A DNA stretch of 38,796 nucleotides from an uncultured Cytophagales bacterium (GCA_937136415.1 CAKZOK010000016.1:1-38796), one strand, 5' to 3'. Shown: positions 26,005-34,325, counted from the first letter of the stretch. The notes: generated by a model not told the origin, from the sequence alone. Made by a program: numbers and translations.

Positions 26005-27426
26005 ATGAACATAGAACAAATTTATACAGGCTGTTTGGCACAAGGTGCATATTATATTACTTCGAATGGCGAGGCTGCGATTATTGACCCACTTCGTGAA
26101 GTACAACCTTATCTTGACCGTTTGAAAAAAGACGATGTAAAGCTAAAATATGTTTTCGAAACGCATTTTCATGCCGATTTTGTGTCTGGACATTTGGATT
26201 TATCCAAAAAAACAGGTGCGCCAATCGTGTATGGAAAAACAGCACAACCCAAGTTTGAAGCCATTATTGCAGAGGATAAACAAGAATTTAAAATTGGAAA
26301 TATTACCATAAAAGCACTGCATACACCAGGGCATACAATGGAAAGTACAACCTATTTGCTCTTAGATGAAAATGGAAAAGAAAATGCTATTTTTTCTGGT
26401 GATACCCTTTTTATTGGCGATGTAGGTCGTCCAGATTTGGCACAAAAGGCAGCCGACATGACGCAAGAAGATTTGGCAGGAATTTTATATCATTCTTTGA
26501 GAAATAAAATTATGGTTTTGCCAGACGAAACTACTGTCTATCCAGCCCACGGAGCAGGAAGTGCGTGTGGCAAAAATATGAGTAAAGAAACTGTTTCTAC
26601 TATCGGAGAACAGAAAAAACTCAATTATGCGCTTCGTGCAGATATGACCGAGAAGGAATTTATACAAGAAGTTACAGATGGGCTTTTACCTGCTCCTGCT
26701 TATTTTGGAATGAATGTAGCAATGAACAAAAAAGGCTATGATAGCTTAGATGATGTAATGAAAAAAGGCAAACAACCTTTAGAAATTGATGCTTTTCAAG
26801 TGGCTGCAGAAGAGTCTGGTGCGCTTATTTTGGATACTCGTAGCCCAAAAGAATTTTACAAAGGCTTTGTTCCACAGTCTATAAATATCGGAATTGATGG
26901 AGGTTTTGCGCCTTGGGTAGGTGCGATGATTCGTGATACAAATCAAGCAATTTTGTTAGTAACTGACAAAGGGAGAGAAGAAGAAACTATCATTAGGCTT
27001 AGTAGAGTGGGTTTTGACAATGTTTTGGGGTATCTAAATGGAAGTTTTGAGGCGTGGAAATCGGCAGGAAAAGAAGTAGATAAGGTAGATAGAATTTCGC
27101 CAAAAGAGTTTGCTCAAAAATTTGATAAAGAGAAAAGTAAAGTTATTGATGTGCGTAAAGAAGGCGAATATTCAGCTCAACATGTGGACGAAGCATATCT
27201 AAGACCTCTTAGCAATATCAATGATTGGGTAAAAGATATTAATCCAAACGAACACTTTTTTATGCACTGTGCAGGTGGCTATCGTTCGATGATTGCAGCA
27301 AGTATTTTGCAAGCTAGAGGCTATCACAATTTTACAGAAATTGATGGAGGTTTTGGGCAAATCAAAAAACAAGAAAGCGTCCCTACTTCAGATTTTGTTT
27401 GTCAGAGCAAAATGCTTTCTAAATAG
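26005..27426 (+). CDS. Metallo-beta-lactamase fold hydrolase with two rhodanese domains
   Basis: A 473-residue cytoplasmic protein. The metallo-beta-lactamase domain has THFHADFVSGH (H54, H56, D58, H63), H110, D133 and H182, in the persulfide dioxygenase (ETHE1-like) arrangement. Two rhodanese domains follow at about 262-355 and 365-455. The first lacks the active-site Cys (its loop reads VTDKGREEE), while the second keeps it (HCAGGYRS, C422). The enzyme should oxidise persulfides to sulfite and move sulfur; the MBL-rhodanese-rhodanese order is found in many heterotrophs. It heads a run of plus-strand redox genes but is closed by its own terminator. Confidence 0.93.
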   Translation: MNIEQIYTGCLAQGAYYITSNGEAAIIDPLREVQPYLDRLKKDDVKLKYVFETHFHADFVSGHLDLSKKTGAPIVYGKTAQPKFEAIIAEDKQEFKIGNITIKALHTPGHTMESTTYLLLDENGKENAIFSGDTLFIGDVGRPDLAQKAADMTQEDLAGILYHSLRNKIMVLPDETTVYPAHGAGSACGKNMSKETVSTIGEQKKLNYALRADMTEKEFIQEVTDGLLPAPAYFGMNVAMNKKGYDSLDDVMKKGKQPLEIDAFQVAAEESGALILDTRSPKEFYKGFVPQSINIGIDGGFAPWVGAMIRDTNQAILLVTDKGREEETIIRLSRVGFDNVLGYLNGSFEAWKSAGKEVDKVDRISPKEFAQKFDKEKSKVIDVRKEGEYSAQHVDEAYLRPLSNINDWVKDINPNEHFFMHCAGGYRSMIAASILQARGYHNFTEIDGGFGQIKKQESVPTSDFVCQSKMLSK

Positions 27427-27458
27427 ATAATCCATACTACTAGATATTTTATTAAAAT

Positions 27459-27492
27459 AAAACCATTTTTCAAAAAGAAGAATGGTTTTTTC
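27459..27492 (+). terminator. Terminator after MBL-rhodanese gene
   Basis: Stem AAAACCATT/AATGGTTTT with a 13-base loop and T-run, 33 nt past the stop. Confidence 0.8.
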
Positions 27493-27578
27493 TAAATCTA
27501 AACTCAAAAACAAATATTAAAATCTTTTCAAACGTTTAGTTTATAACTAAATTTTATTCCTTCAAATTTTTATAAAAA

Positions 27579-28148
27579 ATGAAAACTCTTTTCTCTAATT
27601 TATTCATTCTAAGTTCGCTTATTTTATTTTTGGTAAGCTGCAACAATTCCCCAAAAACTTCAAATACATCAGATATGACAAAGATAAATCCAACATTAGC
27701 CGAAACAGTTTATGATTTTAAGGTAAAAGATATTGATGGAAAAGAGATGGATTTGTCAAAATATAAAGGCAAAAAATTAATGATTGTAAATGTAGCCTCA
27801 AAGTGTGGTTATACTTCTCAATATGAAGATTTGCAAAATGTAAAAGAAAAATATAGCGACAAAATTACTGTTTTGGGTTTTCCTGCTAATAATTTTGGAG
27901 GACAAGAACCAGGCACTAATGAAGAAATAAAGAGCTTTTGCTCTTCCAAATTTGGTGCAAATTTCGATATGTTTTCCAAAATTTCTGTTGTGGGAGATGA
28001 CCGTGCGCCTTTATATACGTGGCTTGTTGAAAAAGCAGGTGAAGAGCCATCTTGGAACTTTTGTAAATACGTAGTGAGCGAAGACGGCAAAACTGTTCAG
28101 TTTTATAATTCAAGAATGAATCCGATGGAAATTGTAGAAAAATTATAG
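27579..28148 (+). CDS. Glutathione peroxidase-family lipoprotein
   Basis: A 189-residue protein with a lipobox (FLVSC, C21), so it is anchored in a membrane facing the periplasm. The active-site set is complete: C76 in VASKCGYT, Q109 in GGQEPG, W159 and N160 in SWNF. C76 is Cys, not selenocysteine. C121 (SFCSS) is at the resolving-Cys place of thioredoxin-dependent members, so it probably uses thioredoxin-like proteins, not glutathione. It reduces hydrogen or lipid peroxides. An NHLRC2-like lipoprotein with a CxxC follows 345 nt downstream, a possible partner (inference). Confidence 0.94.
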   Translation: MKTLFSNLFILSSLILFLVSCNNSPKTSNTSDMTKINPTLAETVYDFKVKDIDGKEMDLSKYKGKKLMIVNVASKCGYTSQYEDLQNVKEKYSDKITVLGFPANNFGGQEPGTNEEIKSFCSSKFGANFDMFSKISVVGDDRAPLYTWLVEKAGEEPSWNFCKYVVSEDGKTVQFYNSRMNPMEIVEKL

Positions 28149-28216
28149 TAGCCGACAGGTTAGCTTCGCAGAGGGCTAAAGCCGTTCCGAGCTGTCGTAT
28201 ATATAGATTTTTGTAG

Positions 28217-28242
28217 GGGCAATGCGTGCATTGTCCTTTTTT
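28217..28242 (+). terminator. Terminator after glutathione peroxidase gene
   Basis: GGGCAATGC-GT-GCATTGTCC (one G-U pair) and six T. The loop is short but the T-run is clear. Confidence 0.7.
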
Positions 28243-28317
28243 GTTTTTATAAAAATTGAACCTTAATTGATTTGTTTTTCGTTAATAAAAAAAGAATAAA
28301 ACCATAAAACCTAAATT

Positions 28318-28401
28318 ATGATGACTTCAATAACCATAAATCTAACCTTAGAACAAGTCTTAGAATTTGACAGTCCTTTCACAAGGTTGTCAATAGTTTG
28401 A
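28318..28401 (+). pseudogene. 27-codon remnant joined to a hairpin repeat
   Basis: ATGATG starts a frame MMTSITINLTLEQVLEF that resembles the opening of small antitoxin-like proteins of the INLTLEQVL type, then runs into the hairpin repeat of 28367-28401, which encodes the last ten residues and the stop. The best reading is a truncated gene cut by a repeat insertion. Identity is uncertain. Confidence 0.35.
28367..28401 (+). repeat. Hairpin repeat, copy 2 (TTGACAG family)
   Basis: TTGACAGTCCTT-TCAC-AAGG-TTGTCAA, inverse copy of 23674-23708. It ends 8 nt before the candidate -7 element of the next gene and supplies a TTG (28387-28389) at about -33 spacing. Confidence 0.75.
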
Positions 28402-28408
28402 AAAATAA

Positions 28409-28416
28409 GTACTTTG
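28409..28416 (+). promoter_or_regulatory. Candidate promoter of the NHLRC2-like gene
   Basis: GTACTTTG with an upstream TTG 20 nt away inside the hairpin repeat. It lies 78 nt before the ATG. Confidence 0.35.
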
Positions 28417-28493
28417 CACTAAAAACTACCTACAACGTTTTTATGAACATGCCCTGTATTTTTAGAAACAAATAATTTCAATTAAAATAATAA

Positions 28494-30059
28494 ATGAAAA
28501 CTTTACTCCTTCCTCTCTTATTGTGCTTTTTTCTAGTTTCTTGCAATGAAAAATCAAGCTCTGCAAGTGAAATAAACGAAGAAAAAATAGAAAAAAAAGT
28601 AATAAAACTCAATCCAAAATACATGGTTGTTCCTCCAACTACTGCCCCTGAAATAGACACAAAATTTGGTTGGGTAAATACTGAAAAATCATATAAACTA
28701 AGTGATTTTGAAGGAAAAATAGTGTTATTAGATTTTTGGACATTTGGTTGCATAAACTGCCAACACATTATCCCAGACCTTGAAAAATTGGAAAAAGAAT
28801 TTGAAAACGAACTTGTTGTAATTGGTGTTCATTCGGCAAAGTTTAGTGCAGAACAATCTACCAAAAGAATCCGTCAGGCAGCTCTAAAATTTGGCGTTCA
28901 TCACCCTGTCGTTAATGATGCAGATATGAAAGTTTGGAAAAGCTATGCTGTGCGTGCTTGGCCTACGCTTACACTTATTTCTCCAGATGGAAAAGTAGTT
29001 TGGCAGCGTGCAGGAGAATCATTTTATGAAGATGCTCGTAGTCAGATTCAAGCTCTAAAAATAAAACATAAAGATATTTTGAATACACAAAAATTTGAGT
29101 TCCAACTTGCCAAAATTGAGAAAAAAGAACTCATGTTTCCTTCAAAAATAATTAGAGCAAATCAAGATGATAAAGAACCTACTTTTTGGATTGCCGATAG
29201 TGGAAATAATAGAATTATTAAAATAAATTTGAAAGGCAAAGTACTAGAAACCATCGGAACAGGCAAAAAAGGAAACATAGAAGGAAGTTTTGAAGAGGCT
29301 ACTTTTTACGAACCTCACGGACTTGCTTTATCTTCAAATAATCAAAAATTATATATTGCTGATACAAAAAACAATCTCATCAAAGAAGCTGATTTAATCA
29401 AAAAAACGGTCAAAACTATTGCAGGAACAGGAGAAATAATGCAGTATTCTAAAGATACAAAATTGGGAGAGGGCGTAAATATAAACTCACCTTGGGATTT
29501 ATTAATCGACAAAACATTTCCCAAAATAATGTACATTGCCAACGCAGGAAATCATCAAATTTTGAGTATGAAGTTACAGACCTATGAAACAGAGCATTTG
29601 GCAGGCAGTGGAAGAGAACAACTCACAGACGGAGATAATTTTCAGAAAGTAGCTTTTAATCAACCAAGTGGACTGGCTCAATTTCAAAATTTCTTATACA
29701 TAGCAGATTCGGAAGCAAGTGCTATTCGTCAGATAGATTTACAAAGAAGAGAAGTCAGAACGCTAGTAGGCTCAGGACTTTTTGATTTTGGAGATACCGA
29801 CGGAATAGCACAAAAAGCCGTTTTACAACATCCAGTTGCTGTTTTTTATACAAAAAATGAAGTTTATATTGCCGATACCTATAATGGAAAAATCAAAGTA
29901 TTGGATTTAGAAAAAAATAGAGTAAAAACAATTATTAGTGGACTTAATGAACCAAATGATATGTTGTTAATTGGAAATTATTTATATATTTCGGATACAA
30001 ATAATCATCAAATTTTGAGAGTAAATACAAAGACTTTTAAAAAAGAAGTGATAATGTAA
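28494..30059 (+). CDS. NHLRC2-like thioredoxin-fold/NHL-repeat lipoprotein
   Basis: A 521-residue lipoprotein (lipobox LVSC, C17). The first domain (about 50-195) has a thioredoxin fold with the active site FWTFGCINCQHIIPDL: C86-I-N-C89. The second (about 205-520) is a beta-propeller of NHL repeats (IADSGNNRIIKINLKGKV, LYIADTKNNLIKEADL, YIADTYNGKIKVLDL and others). The CINC thioredoxin plus NHL order is the architecture of animal NHLRC2 and its bacterial relatives. The domain should do thiol exchange or reduction at the periplasmic face; the substrate is unknown. No further catalytic motif. Followed by a convergent hairpin shared with the next gene. Confidence 0.92.
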   Translation: MKTLLLPLLLCFFLVSCNEKSSSASEINEEKIEKKVIKLNPKYMVVPPTTAPEIDTKFGWVNTEKSYKLSDFEGKIVLLDFWTFGCINCQHIIPDLEKLEKEFENELVVIGVHSAKFSAEQSTKRIRQAALKFGVHHPVVNDADMKVWKSYAVRAWPTLTLISPDGKVVWQRAGESFYEDARSQIQALKIKHKDILNTQKFEFQLAKIEKKELMFPSKIIRANQDDKEPTFWIADSGNNRIIKINLKGKVLETIGTGKKGNIEGSFEEATFYEPHGLALSSNNQKLYIADTKNNLIKEADLIKKTVKTIAGTGEIMQYSKDTKLGEGVNINSPWDLLIDKTFPKIMYIANAGNHQILSMKLQTYETEHLAGSGREQLTDGDNFQKVAFNQPSGLAQFQNFLYIADSEASAIRQIDLQRREVRTLVGSGLFDFGDTDGIAQKAVLQHPVAVFYTKNEVYIADTYNGKIKVLDLEKNRVKTIISGLNEPNDMLLIGNYLYISDTNNHQILRVNTKTFKKEVIM

Positions 30060-30067
30060 CTCGTAAA

Positions 30068-30100
30068 AAACCCTAAGATTTTCAAAGATTCTTAGGGTTT
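30068..30100. terminator. Hairpin terminator, AAACCCTAAGG family, copy 2
   Basis: AAACCCTAAGATTTTC against AAGATTCTTAGGGTTT: the outer 11 bp pair, the centre has mismatches. It lies between the convergent stops at 30059 and 30108. It is an eroded copy of 25810-25843. Confidence 0.65.
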
Positions 30101-30107
30101 AAAAAAT

Positions 30108-30752
30108 CTACATTTTCAATAATTCATCATTTTCGATAATTTCCAAATCATTTTTTTCATTATTTGCAGCTTTTATCATTGCCTTTGCTACCTGTGAAGC
30201 CTCAATTCCTTCATATTTTGCTGGAATAATTGGATTGAAAATCTTAGAAAAAGTTTGTGCAATGCCTTCTCCAAAACGCTCCTCTTGCCTATCTCCCAAC
30301 AAAAGCGAAGGACGAACAATCGTTATTTTTTCAAAATCTAATTGAGAAATAGCATTTTCAATTTTGCCTTTTACTTCATTGTAATAAAAAAAAGAATCTT
30401 TATCTGCTCCCATTGAAGAAACCAAAGTAAAAGATTGCGCTTTATTTTGCGCCATTATCCGTCCAAATTCCCAAACATAGGTATAATCAACTTTATAAAA
30501 CGCTTCTTTACTTCCTGCTTTTTGGCGAGTTGTTCCTAAGGCGCAAAAGGCATCGTCTGCATTGATTTCTTTTTGATAAATAGACAGATAGTCAAAATCT
30601 ACAACTACATACTCTACCTTTGGCAAATCTGATGCTTTTGGTTTGCGAGTAAGAGCTAAAATTTTGTCATAACGATTATCTTCCGAAAGAATTTTGATAA
30701 GTTCTTGTCCAATAAGTCCTGTGCTTCCTGCGATGACGGCTGTTTTTTCCAT
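30108..30752 (-). CDS. NAD(P)-binding epimerase/HTATIP2-like oxidoreductase
   Basis: A 214-residue short-chain dehydrogenase-like protein. The dinucleotide site is GSTGLIG (G9, G12, G15). The YNEVK motif (Y124, K128) and the preceding SS at 112-113 give a complete Ser-Tyr-Lys set. The ALTRK turn suggests NADPH. It resembles the CC3/TIP30 and YbjT-like groups, whose substrates are generally unknown. It is divergent from apbE. Confidence 0.88.
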   Translation of the reverse strand: MEKTAVIAGSTGLIGQELIKILSEDNRYDKILALTRKPKASDLPKVEYVVVDFDYLSIYQKEINADDAFCALGTTRQKAGSKEAFYKVDYTYVWEFGRIMAQNKAQSFTLVSSMGADKDSFFYYNEVKGKIENAISQLDFEKITIVRPSLLLGDRQEERFGEGIAQTFSKIFNPIIPAKYEGIEASQVAKAMIKAANNEKNDLEIIENDELLKM

Positions 30753-30868
30753 TTTATTTTTTATTAATTATGTTCTAATTTATTCTATTTAAACAAATTA
30801 GAATCGGAATGTTTTTTGAAAAATTAAAATTCCTTTAATTACAGAAAAAACCTAAAGGAAATAGTTTG

Positions 30869-30876
30869 TATTTTTG
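30869..30876 (+). promoter_or_regulatory. Candidate -7 element of apbE
   Basis: TATTTTTG, 38 nt before the chosen ATG at 30914. It overlaps the upstream alternative start at 30866, which argues for the later start. Confidence 0.4.
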
Positions 30877-30913
30877 TGAAAAAAATAAATTTCAAAAAAA
30901 CACTAAAACAAAG

Positions 30914-31981
30914 ATGAAAAGCAAGTATTATTATCGAAATACAATTTATGGAATTGTGCTTATTGTATTGATGTTTTTGGTTTATAAATATCGAAATACA
31001 GAAACTACCAATGACCATCAAATTTATCTTGTCTATGGACAAACACAAGGAACAACCTACACCGTAAAATATTTGACTCAAAAAGGAAATAATTATCAGA
31101 TTGCTATTGATTCGCTTTTGATGGCTTTTAGTCAAAGTCTTTCTACATATATTCCAGATTCTGAAATCTCTATTTTTAATAAAATGGAAGATAGTAATAG
31201 TTCGATTATTTTCAAAAATGATTTTTTTTATCCCGTTTTGAAAAGTAGCAAAGAGGTCTTTGAGCTTAGTGAAGGAGCTTTTGACCCCACTCTTTCTCCA
31301 ATTATTCGTGTTTGGGGCTTTGGTGAAATAGAAGAACCACAAAAAATTCCGTCTGATAAAATTGATTCTTTATTAGAGTTTGTAGGATTTGACAAATACC
31401 TTGTCTTTGATGAAAAAACACTCAAAAAAACAAAGAAAAATATTCAGATTAATTTTAATGCCATTGCTCAAGGCTATGCTGTTGATGTGATTGCTCTTTT
31501 TTTAGAGAAGAAAAATATCAAAAATTATATGATAGAAATTGGTGGAGAAGTTAGAGCAAATGGAAAAGGAACAGATGGAAAAGGTTGGAAAATAGGAATC
31601 GATAAACCAATAGAAGAGGGCAAAAAACAACAGCAAGAAAGGCAGCTTCAAGCCATTGTTACACTGAATAATAAATCCTTGGTAACCTCTGGAAATTATC
31701 GTAAATTTTATATCAGAGAAGGCAAAAAGTATCCTCACACAATCAATCCAAAAACGGGTTATCCTGTTTCTCATTCTCTTTTGAGCGCAACAGTTTTGGC
31801 TTCCGATGCCATCACTGCCGATGCTTTGGGAACTTCTTGTATGGTTTTGGGAAAAGAAAAAGCCCTAAAAATGATTGAAAAATTAGAAAATACAGAAGTA
31901 TTTTTGATTTATGATGAAAATGGAATTACCAAAACAACGATGAGCAAAGGATTCAAGAACTGGATTGAAGAAATAAAATAA
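30914..31981 (+). CDS. apbE: FAD:protein FMN transferase
   Basis: 355 residues from the ATG at 30914 (MKSKYYYRNTIYGIVLIVL). The N-terminus is a membrane anchor or signal, so the enzyme works at the periplasmic side. It transfers FMN from FAD to Thr residues of exported flavoproteins such as NqrB/NqrC and RnfG. Seen: GQTQGTTYTVKY, FDPTLSPIIRVWGFG, NFNAIAQGYAVDVIA, IGGEVRANGKG, HTINPKTGYPV and the Mg site SDAITADALGTSCMVLG. No nqr or rnf gene is in the window, so the substrate protein is encoded elsewhere. Confidence 0.95.
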   Translation: MKSKYYYRNTIYGIVLIVLMFLVYKYRNTETTNDHQIYLVYGQTQGTTYTVKYLTQKGNNYQIAIDSLLMAFSQSLSTYIPDSEISIFNKMEDSNSSIIFKNDFFYPVLKSSKEVFELSEGAFDPTLSPIIRVWGFGEIEEPQKIPSDKIDSLLEFVGFDKYLVFDEKTLKKTKKNIQINFNAIAQGYAVDVIALFLEKKNIKNYMIEIGGEVRANGKGTDGKGWKIGIDKPIEEGKKQQQERQLQAIVTLNNKSLVTSGNYRKFYIREGKKYPHTINPKTGYPVSHSLLSATVLASDAITADALGTSCMVLGKEKALKMIEKLENTEVFLIYDENGITKTTMSKGFKNWIEEIK

Positions 31982-32056
31982 AAAGATTTTTTGTTTGTTT
32001 TATCTTATTGAGAATCAATTTTTTTAAAAAAAACACTCCAAAATAAAATGTTTTGT

Positions 32057-32064
32057 GTACTTTG
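32057..32064 (+). promoter_or_regulatory. Candidate promoter of the secreted Cys protein gene
   Basis: GTACTTTG, same form as 28409; about 117 nt upstream of the ATG at 32181. Without a clear -33 box. Confidence 0.25.
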
Positions 32065-32180
32065 GCTAGTAAATTGAATTACAATAAGTTATACATTTTT
32101 ATAAACTTTAATCGAATAGTACACTTATTACTTTGAAATCTTATAAAACTAATCTTATTCTATCCTATAAAAAACTAATT

Positions 32181-32636
32181 ATGAAAATTTTCCTTTTTTT
32201 GTGCAGTTTGTTTGCCTTTATAACTTTTGGAACTTCCCAAGCCAATGCACAATGCAATGTAGATTCGACGGCGCAAGCCAAAATTATGAAAGGCTTATCC
32301 AAAACGGGTTATCGTCTTTCGAAAAGTTATCGTGTTCAGCGTACTTGTAGAGGTTGTAATAATTTTAGAAATTATACTGTTATTATGACCAAAGGCAATA
32401 CTTACACGCTTACCGTTTTGAGTAGCGAAGGTGGAGCTGATGGCATTATTGCTAATTTTAAAGAGCTTTCTGGTAAAATTATTGCCTCTAATTATGACGT
32501 TAATTCGAAGAAGTTTTATACTTCAATTACCTTTCAATGTAACCGAACAGCTCCTTATTATCTCAATTTTTTACCTAAAGATTCTAGTACTTCGTGTGGA
32601 ATGGCTTTCTTGGCATTTAGGGTAACCAATAAATAA
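32181..32636 (+). CDS. Secreted protein of unknown function
   Basis: 151 residues from the ATG at 32181 (a TTG at 32133 would only add a non-signal-like tail). A clear signal peptide, MKIFLFLCSLFAFITFGTSQANAQ, is followed by a mature domain of about 127 residues with five Cys: one near its start (QCNVD), C-x-x-C in TCRGC, one in FQCNR and one in SSTSCGMAF. The beta-rich pattern (YTVIMTKGNTYTLTVLSSEGG...NFLPKDSSTSCGMAFLAFRVTN) suggests a small beta-sandwich with disulfides. I do not recognise the family. It has its own terminator. Confidence 0.75.
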   Translation: MKIFLFLCSLFAFITFGTSQANAQCNVDSTAQAKIMKGLSKTGYRLSKSYRVQRTCRGCNNFRNYTVIMTKGNTYTLTVLSSEGGADGIIANFKELSGKIIASNYDVNSKKFYTSITFQCNRTAPYYLNFLPKDSSTSCGMAFLAFRVTNK

Positions 32637-32662
32637 TTGATTCTTTTATAAAAGAAACACAC

Positions 32663-32695
32663 AAAACCTAATTCTGTATTGGAATTAGGTTTTTT
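32663..32695 (+). terminator. Terminator
   Basis: AAAACCTAATTC/GAATTAGGTTTT, 12-bp stem, 7-base loop, T-run. Confidence 0.88.
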
Positions 32696-32758
32696 GCTTT
32701 AATAAAATTAAAAAGCCAAAATAAGAAATAAAATGCTAAAAAAGTGAACAAAATTTAT

Positions 32759-32766
32759 GTATTTTG
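32759..32766 (+). promoter_or_regulatory. Candidate promoter of the DUF3592 gene
   Basis: GTATTTTG, 79 nt upstream of the ATG. Confidence 0.25.
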
Positions 32767-32844
32767 CATAGTTAATCTAGCAAAGGAATAATTTTAAGAT
32801 TGTAAAATAGCCAGTGATTTTAAGTGGCAAATAAAAAAATAAAA

Positions 32845-33567
32845 ATGAAAAAAACTGCATTCTATCTCGCCTTATCGCTCATTCTGACAGGGTTTGTTTT
32901 TCTTGTTTTGGCTATTCAGAGTTGGAATAAGGAACAAATTAGACAAACAAAATACGAACGTACACTAGGCAGGGTAGTTCAGATACAACCCCTTCCAGAA
33001 GACAAAACATATCCAGTCATTGGTTTTTATGCCTTGGATAGTCAGAAAATAATGGTGCAGGCAAAACATGAGGTTTCTCGTTTTTCAAGTTATGAATTGG
33101 GAGAAGTAGTCGAAATTTATTACGATATTATCAACCCCGATGATACGCATATTGTGCGTTATGAATGGTTTTGGATGAGTTTTTTGTCTATTACAGGTAT
33201 TGCTTTTATAGGAGGTGGAATTATTTGGGGGTTTTTGATTTGGTTGCGTGCAAATCGTCGAAAGTGGCTTTTAGAAAAAGGGAGTGTTTTGGAAGGGCTG
33301 ATTCAGTCGGTAGTACAAGACCCACAAATTATATTGCAAGACAAAGCTGCTTTCATTATTTTGTGTGAATGGAAAAGAGATGAAGATTCGGGAACACTAC
33401 TTTTCAAAAGTGAGCCTTTGGCTGCTGACCCAACAGAGTTTTTGGAAGAAAAAGAAACTTTACCTATTTATATAGACTTACAAAATCCAGAAAATTATTG
33501 GATTGATATTTCTTTTCTGAATGAGGAAAAAGTGGAAATTGAAACAAAATTAGAAATAGAGGAATAG
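32845..33567 (+). CDS. DUF3592 membrane protein
   Basis: 240 residues from ATG 32845 (GTG at 32824 is less likely). Two transmembrane helices, at about 4-25 and 106-133, enclose a beta-rich domain of the DUF3592 type: GRVVQIQP...KTYPVIGFYALDSQKIMV...YELGEVVEIYYDIINPDDTHI. The C-terminal cytoplasmic part is another 95 residues. Function unknown. The stop is 16 nt from that of the convergent DUF4230 gene, with no hairpin between. Confidence 0.85.
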   Translation: MKKTAFYLALSLILTGFVFLVLAIQSWNKEQIRQTKYERTLGRVVQIQPLPEDKTYPVIGFYALDSQKIMVQAKHEVSRFSSYELGEVVEIYYDIINPDDTHIVRYEWFWMSFLSITGIAFIGGGIIWGFLIWLRANRRKWLLEKGSVLEGLIQSVVQDPQIILQDKAAFIILCEWKRDEDSGTLLFKSEPLAADPTEFLEEKETLPIYIDLQNPENYWIDISFLNEEKVEIETKLEIEE

Positions 33568-33583
33568 TTTTATCAAATAAAAT

Positions 33584-34288
33584 TTATTCTTTCTCCAAAC
33601 TCTTAGATTGAATAGTTGTAGGAGTATTCAAAATATTTTTTTGAGGATTATTCTTATTTTCAAGGGTTGTTTTTTCGTTGGTAGAAATAGGCTCAAAAGT
33701 CAAGAAAATAACTTTTTTGGTAAGATTTTCTAAGATAGGTTTGAGCATTGTCTTTGCCATGGTTTGAGTCTGAACTAATATTCCAGATTCTAAGGCAGCT
33801 TTTTCGATTTGTTTTTCTGCTTTTGCGTAGGCTTCTCCTACAAGATTATCATCTTGCATAAAGGGCAATGATTCCGAATCATACACTTTTGATTTTTGAA
33901 GGTCAATTTTGGAATAACACAATTCAGGTGCAGGCAAATGAACATAAACAGAATCGCCTACCTCTGTAATATCTTCGTTTTTTATGCGTGTCAAATCCAT
34001 ACAACCGACAGCCTCTCCAGCCACAATCAATAAAACTTTTGAATCCAAAACAGAGCTATAACCGTGTTTTTGTTTGTGTTCGACAACATCTTTAAAATTA
34101 TACTTTACTAATTCTAACTTTCCTAGTCCTTCAATTTCTTCCAAAACAGTCTTAAAATTAGTTTCGGTAATTATTTCTTTAGGTTTTAATAATTCCTTTG
34201 CATCTTCTCGAATAATGATATAATAAACACCAAACCCAAGCAAAAGGACAACTAAAAGACCAGTAAGAGATTTTATAAAATTAGTCAT
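33584..34288 (-). CDS. DUF4230 membrane-anchored protein
   Basis: A 234-residue protein with one N-terminal transmembrane segment (residues 7-27). The domain after it carries the DUF4230 pattern: LLIVAGEAVGCMDLTRIKNEDI, SVYVHLPAPELCYSKIDLQKSKVYD, and then a helical tail rich in Ala/Glu/Lys. The fold is related to the SPFH/periplasmic anchored type; the function is unknown. A 20-nt motif 17 nt upstream of its start also precedes the ald gene. Confidence 0.85.
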   Translation of the reverse strand: MTNFIKSLTGLLVVLLLGFGVYYIIIREDAKELLKPKEIITETNFKTVLEEIEGLGKLELVKYNFKDVVEHKQKHGYSSVLDSKVLLIVAGEAVGCMDLTRIKNEDITEVGDSVYVHLPAPELCYSKIDLQKSKVYDSESLPFMQDDNLVGEAYAKAEKQIEKAALESGILVQTQTMAKTMLKPILENLTKKVIFLTFEPISTNEKTTLENKNNPQKNILNTPTTIQSKSLEKE

Positions 34289-34304
34289 GAGGCAATTAGG
34301 AATA

Positions 34305-34325
34305 ATTACGAATTAAAAATTACGA
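34305..34325. repeat. Leader repeat, copy 1
   Basis: ATTACGAATTAAAAATTACG then A, 17 nt upstream of the DUF4230 start. The same 20 bases recur at 35649-35668, 14 nt upstream of ald. Confidence 0.7.

Larger units (their letters stand above)
28149..28493. other. Repeat-rich stretch with a mini-ORF remnant
   Basis: After the peroxidase stop come an imperfect hairpin ending in CGACAG/CTGTCG arms (28154-28198), a small terminator (28217-28242), a 27-codon ORF fused with a hairpin repeat (28318-28401) and a candidate promoter (28409-28416). Confidence 0.6.

Noticed and set aside
28478..28768. 96-codon minus-strand frame over the NHLRC2-like gene start
   Set aside because: Antisense to the lipoprotein and thioredoxin domain, with no motif.
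31228..31425. 65-codon minus-strand frame in apbE
   Set aside because: Shadow of the apbE coding frame.
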